A stretch of 9,330 nt of DNA, taken from the NCBI GenBank assembly GCA_021791235.1, contig JAJYXA010000094.1:1-9330 (forward strand). The letters are read 5' to 3'. Numbering within the stretch: the stretch's first letter is position 1; the number at the start of each line of letters is the position of its first letter. The notes beneath the pieces are model-generated. The model ran no database searches. It was not told the origin of the DNA and was given only the letters and a program-made list of their open reading frames with translations. The stretch comes from Pseudomonadota bacterium (lineage in GTDB: Bacteria > Pseudomonadota > Gammaproteobacteria > Burkholderiales > Thiobacillaceae). The translations under genes were made by a program, and so were the position numbers. This document shows, in pieces, positions 4,877-9,330 of this stretch.

Positions 4877-7186
4877 ATGCCCTGGCTCAACCTAGAGCGG
4901 CGGATCGCGGTCGTCTTCGTCGGCCTGGTAGTGCTGGTCATGTTGCTGATGCTGTTACTGGTCCAGCGCAGCGGAGAACGCATTGTTGCCGCCGAATCGC
5001 AGCGGCAGATCGCGGCCGGCCGGATGAACTTCGAGGCCTTGGTCGACCAGAACCGGCGCCAGCTCGAACTGGCCGCCACGGTGCTCTCGCGGGACTTCAG
5101 CTTCCGCGAGGCGATCGCCACCCAGGACCGACCGACCATGATCTCTGTGCTGCAAAACCACGGTTCGCGCATCGGTGCCAGCGCCATGATGGCGGTGGCG
5201 CTCGACGGCCGTGTCATCGCGGACACGCAGCAGCCACGGCGGTCGGGGGAAGCGTTCGCCTTCGTCGCGCTGCTCAGGACAGCCGAGAGGGATGGCCATG
5301 CCAGTGATTTCGTGCGCATGGCCGATGGCCGGGTGTATCAGGTGGTGGTCGTGCCGATCCTGGCGCCGGTGCGCATCGCCTGGATCGTCATGGGCTTTCC
5401 GGTCGACCATGCCTGGGCACGCGGTCTGGCGCAGACCAGCGGGCTTGACGTCAGCCTGGCCGACGCTGCGACCGGCCAGATTCTGGTCAGTTCGCTGCCC
5501 GAGCCGCACCACGCCGCGCTGACGCAGGTTGCCGCAGCCGTGCAGGAAAAACCGCGCCGGCTTGTCCTCGAGGGTTATCACTACGAGGGTGTCGCGCTGC
5601 CGCTCGGGCGGCAGGTACGGGTGATCCTGCTGCACTCGCTGGAGAAGAGCGAGGCGGTGTTCAAGGAGCTCGAGCGCGCCCTGTTGATCACGGCCGGCGG
5701 CGGCATTGTGCTGTTCGTCTTCGGCAGCTTGTGGCTGGCACGACGCATCGCCGGTCCGGTCAACGCCCTGGCTGCGACGGCGCAGCGCATCGAGGCCGGC
5801 GATTATGGCAATCCGGTCGAGGTGAAGTCGAAGGACGAAATCGGCCAGCTTGCCGCCAGCTTCGAGGCCATGCGCATCGGTATCGCCGCCCGTGAGGGGA
5901 AGATCACCCGGCTGGCCTATGAGGATGCGCTGACCGGCTTGCCCAACCGGGTGCGCATCGAGGAGCGGCTGGAGCGCCTCGGGCCGGTCGCCGAAGCCGC
6001 CCTGGTGGTGCTCGATCTGGATCGCTTCGCCGCCATCAACGACGCCCTGGGCCATCCGGTCGGCGACCAGCTGCTGCGGCAGGTCGGCACCCGGCTGGCC
6101 AGCCAGTTGCCGTCGCGGGCCATGCTGGCACGGCTGTGGGGCGACGAGTTCGCTTTCCTGCTCGAGGGCATGGCCCGGCCGGCCGTGCGCAGCTTCGCCC
6201 AGGCATTGCTTGCCGCGCTGCGCACGCCCATCGAAGTCGAAGGCCAGCGCCTCGATGTCAATGGCAGCCTCGGGATTGCCTTCCACCCGGCGGACGGTAC
6301 CGGCCTCAATGCGTTGTTGCAGCGGGCCGAACTGGCCATGTACGAAGCCAAGCGGCGGCAATGCGGCTTCATGCTGGCCGAGGAAGTCGGTCCCGGCCCT
6401 TTGCCCGAGCAGCTGTCGCTGATCGGAGAAATGCGCGACGCGCTGGAGAAACGCGAGTTCGTTCTCCACTATCAACCCAAGCTCGATCTCGCGGCCGGTC
6501 GCGTGGTCGGCGCCGAGGCGCTGTTGCGCTGGCAGCATCCCGAGCGCGGGCTGGTGCCGCCGGGGCGTTTCATCCCGTTCGCCGAGCGTACGGGCTTCAT
6601 CCGCGAAATCACGCCGTGGCTGCTCGGCGAGGTGGCAGCGCAGACGGCCGCCTGGCGCGTGCAGGGGCTGGATTTGGTGGTGTCCGCCAACCTGTCGGCG
6701 CGCGATCTGCTCGACCCCGGCCTGGTCGTGCTGGTGCGCGAACTGGTTGCCGGCCACGGCCTGCCGCCCGCCGCGCTTTGCCTCGAGATCACCGAGAGCG
6801 CGCTGATGGAAGACCCCACGCTGGCGCAGGCCCATCTGGAGGAGCTGGCCGCGTTTGGCGTCAAGCTGTCGATCGACGACTATGGCGCTGGCCAGGCCTC
6901 GCTCGCCTACGTCAAGTCGCTGCCCGTGCACGAACTCAAGATCGACCAGAGCTTCATCCGCTCGCTTGCCGATTCGCCCAAGGACATGGCGATCGTGCGT
7001 TCGACCATTGCGCTGGGCCACGCGCTGGATTTTGCCGTCGTGGCCGAGGGCATTGAGAACGAGGCCGACCTGGCCTGGCTGCGCGAGAGCGGTTGCGATA
7101 TCGGCCAGGGCTATTTCATTGCCCGGCCGATGGCGGCAGCTGACTTCGGCGACTGGATCACCAAGCGCAGCAGCAAATCAATGTAG
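4877..7186 (+). CDS. Membrane c-di-GMP signalling protein: periplasmic sensor, HAMP, WGDEF, EAL
   Basis: A 769-aa inner-membrane protein. TM1 about 9-30, a periplasmic sensing region 31-265 (probably a double-CACHE-like fold), TM2 about 267-288, HAMP 289-340, GGDEF domain 341-500, EAL domain about 512-760. The GGDEF core reads WGDEF (421-425), with Trp replacing the first Gly, and no RxxD inhibitory site precedes it; DLDRFAAINDALGH (380-393) is otherwise normal. The EAL domain keeps its catalytic set: Glu547 (EAL), Asn605 (SANLS), Glu637 (EITES), Asp667 and Asp668 (IDDYG), Lys688, Glu724 and Gln744, so c-di-GMP phosphodiesterase activity is expected, while cyclase activity is uncertain. It starts 3 bases after the cupredoxin stop without a clear Shine-Dalgarno, implying translational coupling. 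The periplasmic domain probably reads a signal from the two exported partner proteins (inference). Confidence 0.95.
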   Translation: MPWLNLERRIAVVFVGLVVLVMLLMLLLVQRSGERIVAAESQRQIAAGRMNFEALVDQNRRQLELAATVLSRDFSFREAIATQDRPTMISVLQNHGSRIGASAMMAVALDGRVIADTQQPRRSGEAFAFVALLRTAERDGHASDFVRMADGRVYQVVVVPILAPVRIAWIVMGFPVDHAWARGLAQTSGLDVSLADAATGQILVSSLPEPHHAALTQVAAAVQEKPRRLVLEGYHYEGVALPLGRQVRVILLHSLEKSEAVFKELERALLITAGGGIVLFVFGSLWLARRIAGPVNALAATAQRIEAGDYGNPVEVKSKDEIGQLAASFEAMRIGIAAREGKITRLAYEDALTGLPNRVRIEERLERLGPVAEAALVVLDLDRFAAINDALGHPVGDQLLRQVGTRLASQLPSRAMLARLWGDEFAFLLEGMARPAVRSFAQALLAALRTPIEVEGQRLDVNGSLGIAFHPADGTGLNALLQRAELAMYEAKRRQCGFMLAEEVGPGPLPEQLSLIGEMRDALEKREFVLHYQPKLDLAAGRVVGAEALLRWQHPERGLVPPGRFIPFAERTGFIREITPWLLGEVAAQTAAWRVQGLDLVVSANLSARDLLDPGLVVLVRELVAGHGLPPAALCLEITESALMEDPTLAQAHLEELAAFGVKLSIDDYGAGQASLAYVKSLPVHELKIDQSFIRSLADSPKDMAIVRSTIALGHALDFAVVAEGIENEADLAWLRESGCDIGQGYFIARPMAAADFGDWITKRSSKSM

Positions 7187-7201
7187 CCGGGGGGCCAAGG
7201 C

Positions 7202-8395
7202 TCAGGATTCCGTCAGCGGGGCGACGACGAGCGGCACCCGCATTTCCGCTTCGCTCAGGCCGCCGTGCACGCCGACGTGGGTGTAGCGTTCCTCGCCCTG
7301 GAGCCAGTCGCGCAGGATGGCCTGGCCGCGCGGGATGAGGACGTAATCGCCGAGCCGGTCGCGCAGGCCGGGGTGCGCTTCGCCGGGCCCCAGCCAGCCC
7401 TGCTGCAGCACATCCTCGCTTCTGAAAAACCGGACACCGTCTGCCAGCCGTGCCCGCACATAGTCCTCGAATTGCCGTTCCCTGCCGGCGCGAACGTAGG
7501 CGTAGGCCATGCGGGGTTCGCCGCACAAGGGGAGCAACAGGGTGTCGCGCAGGGCGGGGTGGTCGTCCAGATCGATGGTCTGGTCCGGCGGGCTGTCGAT
7601 GAAGCCGTGGTCGGCGGTGACAATGATGCGGCTGCTGCTGCGGGCCACCCCGTCCAGCAGGCCTTCGAACGCCGTGTCCAGTGCGGCGAAGGCGACGGCG
7701 ACGGGTTCACTGCCGATGCCGTATTCGTGGGCGAGACTGTCGATCTGCGGCCAGTAGGCATGGACATAGCTCGGTGCGTCGCTGCGCAGCAGCCCGGCGA
7801 TCAGGGCGAACAGTTCGTCCAGGGTTTCATATCCGTGCCGCTGCGCGCGGCCGGAGAGCGCGACGTTGAAATCCGAATGGACGATGTTCCGCGGGCTCAC
7901 CACGTGACAGGGCAGGGGCAGACGGTCGAACAAGGGCGTGAGGCCGAACAGGGTCGCCGGGGTGACGCCGGCCTCGCGCAGGGCATGGCGACCGGTGCGG
8001 ACGCGGAAGGGCAAGGGGGCGACGACGGCGCCGATCTCGCGGAAGTACATGTTCCACCCGGTGAGACCATGCTGCTGCGGGGCGAGGCCGGTGAGGAAGG
8101 TTGGGATGGCGCTGGCGGTGGTGGAGGGGAAGACCGAGGTGAGCTGTCCGTGCAGATGCCGGCGCAGCGCGCCGTCGTGGTTGAGCAGATAGTTCAGTCC
8201 CAGCCCGTCGATCACCAGCAGCACCAGATGGCGCGCGCCGGCCAAGGCCTGCGGCGGCAGCGCAGCCAGCGATTGATAGGGACTGTGCCCGCCGAGGGCG
8301 GCGGTGATGGAACTCATGAGATTGACCAGGCTGCCGCCGCCGTAGTCGGGCAGGCTGAGGGCGGGGTTTTCCTGCGTTTCATGCGCCTCGTTCAT
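7202..8395 (-). CDS. Alkaline phosphatase superfamily (NPP/type I phosphodiesterase-like) hydrolase
   Basis: A 397-aa metal-dependent hydrolase of the nucleotide pyrophosphatase/phosphodiesterase branch of the alkaline phosphatase superfamily. The two-metal site is complete: Asp63 (VIDGLG), the nucleophile Thr93 in FPSTTAS, Asp219 and His223 (QIDSLAHEYG), Asp272 and His273 (TADHG), and His387 (THVGVHGG). No signal peptide or membrane segment is present, so it should be cytosolic. The frame opens further upstream at GTG 8428, but ATG 8395 is chosen because AGGGAA lies about 7 bases before it. The substrate (nucleotide, phosphodiester or phosphonate) cannot be told. It is convergent with the GGDEF-EAL gene (15-base gap) and divergent from the M28 peptidase gene (97-base spacer). 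Confidence 0.92.
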   Translation of the reverse strand: MNEAHETQENPALSLPDYGGGSLVNLMSSITAALGGHSPYQSLAALPPQALAGARHLVLLVIDGLGLNYLLNHDGALRRHLHGQLTSVFPSTTASAIPTFLTGLAPQQHGLTGWNMYFREIGAVVAPLPFRVRTGRHALREAGVTPATLFGLTPLFDRLPLPCHVVSPRNIVHSDFNVALSGRAQRHGYETLDELFALIAGLLRSDAPSYVHAYWPQIDSLAHEYGIGSEPVAVAFAALDTAFEGLLDGVARSSSRIIVTADHGFIDSPPDQTIDLDDHPALRDTLLLPLCGEPRMAYAYVRAGRERQFEDYVRARLADGVRFFRSEDVLQQGWLGPGEAHPGLRDRLGDYVLIPRGQAILRDWLQGEERYTHVGVHGGLSEAEMRVPLVVAPLTES

Positions 8396-8421
8396 CGATG
8401 TTCCCTGTTTGTTCAACGCTG

Positions 8422-8458
8422 GCCACACGTTCGCAACGACCGCTTATAGTGAATATAG
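8422..8458 (+). promoter_or_regulatory. AT-rich core between divergent genes, candidate promoter of the M28 peptidase gene
   Basis: TATAGT (8445-8450) is a fair -10 for the plus strand; GCCACA (8422-8427) is the only -35-like hexamer at 17 bases and is weak. On the minus strand TATATT and TATAAG overlap the same core, so the phosphodiesterase-like gene may use a back-to-back promoter here. Confidence 0.3.
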
Positions 8459-8492
8459 GAAAGCCGTTTCCATCATCCACCGGATCACTGCT

Positions 8493-9330
8493 ATGAGCGA
8501 GAGTCTGGCAGCGCACCTGCTGCAGCACGTCGCGATGCTGGCCGGCGAAATCGGCGAGCGGAACGTGTATCGCGCCCAGTCGCTGGACGCCGCCGCATCC
8601 TATATCGAATCCGTGCTCGCCGGCATCGGCCATGCGGTCACGCGCCAGGTCTACGTCGCGCGCGGCGTCGAGTGCGCCAACCTCGAGGTGGTGCTGCCCG
8701 GGCGGCGCCGGCCCGAAGAAAGCATTGTGGTCGGGGCGCATTACGACACGGTGCTGCGCAGCCCGGGTGCCGACGACAATGCGAGCGCGGTGGCGGCCCT
8801 GCTCGAAATCGCGCGTCTGCTGAAGGATAGGGCAATGGGACGCACGCTCAGGCTGGTGGCCTTCGTGAACGAGGAACCGCCGTTCTTCTTCTGGGGCGAA
8901 ATGGGCAGCGGGGTGTATGCGCGTGCGGCGCGCAGCCGCCACGAAAACATTTGGCTGATGATTTCGCTGGAAATGCTCGGCTACTACCGCGACCAGGCGG
9001 GCAGCCAGGCCTACCCGCCGCTGTTTCGCCATTTCCATCCCGACCGCGGCAACTTCATCGCCTTCATCTCCAATTTCCGCTCGCGTCGGGCGATGCGCCG
9101 CGCCGGGCGGGCGTTCCGCGCGCACTCGGATTTTCCGCTGGAGACCACGGCGACCTTCGGCTGGATTCCCGGCGTGGCGTGGAGCGACCATCTGTCGTTC
9201 TGGCGCGCCGGCTACCCCGCCTTCATGTGCACCGATACCGCGTTCTTCCGCAATCCGAATTATCACAGTGCGCAGGACACCCCGGAGACACTGGACTACC
9301 GGCGGCTGGCGCAGCTCACCGAGGGTCTGG
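8493..9330 (+). CDS. M28-family metallopeptidase (aminopeptidase-like), 3' end outside window
   Basis: The frame is open from ATG 8493 to the window end (279 codons seen, no stop). It has the zinc-peptidase signature of family M28: GAHYDT (His83, Asp85), GADDNAS (92-98, bridging Asp95), NEEPPFF (Glu127 as general base, Glu128 as ligand), SLEMLGY (Glu160 at the fourth ligand position, where Asp or Glu occurs) and NYHSAQDTPETLDY (255-269, His258). These match the co-catalytic two-zinc site of aminopeptidase S/Y-like enzymes. No signal peptide is seen (MSESLAAHLLQHV), so a cytosolic peptidase is likely, although M28 members are often exported. The ribosome site before ATG is weak (GGAT). Most of the catalytic domain lies in the window; only the last helices appear missing. 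Confidence 0.9.
   Translation, partial: MSESLAAHLLQHVAMLAGEIGERNVYRAQSLDAAASYIESVLAGIGHAVTRQVYVARGVECANLEVVLPGRRRPEESIVVGAHYDTVLRSPGADDNASAVAALLEIARLLKDRAMGRTLRLVAFVNEEPPFFFWGEMGSGVYARAARSRHENIWLMISLEMLGYYRDQAGSQAYPPLFRHFHPDRGNFIAFISNFRSRRAMRRAGRAFRAHSDFPLETTATFGWIPGVAWSDHLSFWRAGYPAFMCTDTAFFRNPNYHSAQDTPETLDYRRLAQLTEGL

Noticed and set aside
4955..7021. 688-codon open frame antisense to the GGDEF-EAL gene
   Set aside because: It mirrors third-position GC bias of the real gene; its translation is low-complexity Gln/Arg/His-rich with no domain, and the sense frame has complete GGDEF and EAL motifs.
7265..8449. 394-codon open frame antisense to the phosphodiesterase-like gene
   Set aside because: Composition is typical of an antisense shadow (Gly/Val/Gln-rich, no motif), while the minus strand shows all metal ligands of the NPP family.
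8379..9266. 295-codon minus-strand open frame over the M28 gene
   Set aside because: The plus frame from 8493 carries a full M28 zinc signature; the minus frame has no recognisable domain.

Overview
The window looks like ordinary chromosomal DNA of a high-GC Gram-negative bacterium, most likely a betaproteobacterium of the Rhodocyclales/Azoarcus-Thauera-Dechloromonas type. This is inferred from the high-GC codon use, a PEP-CTERM sorting tail on a secreted hydrolase, an LTxxQ periplasmic protein beside a SHOCT protein, and a cupredoxin of the 'methylamine utilization protein' type next to a GGDEF-EAL protein. No tRNA, rRNA, CRISPR array, insertion sequence or phage gene was seen. Genes are densely packed and no gene-free stretch exceeds 300 bases; the longest is the 214-base divergent spacer 3584-3797.

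Layout. (1) 96-1094 (+): an exported SGNH/GDSL hydrolase with a PEP-CTERM tail. (2) 1105-1731 (-): a metallo-beta-lactamase-fold protein with a degenerate metal site, divergent from (3) 1848-2567 (+), a C-factor-like short-chain dehydrogenase. (4) A minus-strand pair: 3314-3583, a small membrane SHOCT protein, followed by 2601-3254, a Spy/CpxP-like periplasmic LTxxQ protein with a Gly/Met/Pro repeat. (5) Divergent from it, a tight plus-strand operon: 3798-4229 (exported NTF2-like protein), 4226-4873 (exported cupredoxin with a type-1-like copper ligand set, overlapping by 4 bases) and 4877-7186 (membrane sensor with HAMP, WGDEF and EAL domains, 3 bases downstream). (6) 7202-8395 (-): an alkaline-phosphatase/NPP-superfamily hydrolase, divergent from (7) 8493->9330 (+), an M28-family metallopeptidase cut by the window end.

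The most interesting part is 2601-7186. Two divergently transcribed units share one 214-base control region. One encodes a methionine-rich envelope protein and a membrane SHOCT protein. The other encodes two exported proteins, one a likely copper protein, followed by a c-di-GMP signalling protein with a periplasmic sensing region. The arrangement suggests, but does not prove, an envelope copper/redox input to c-di-GMP turnover. The remaining genes are ordinary housekeeping or accessory enzymes whose substrates cannot be read from the sequence.
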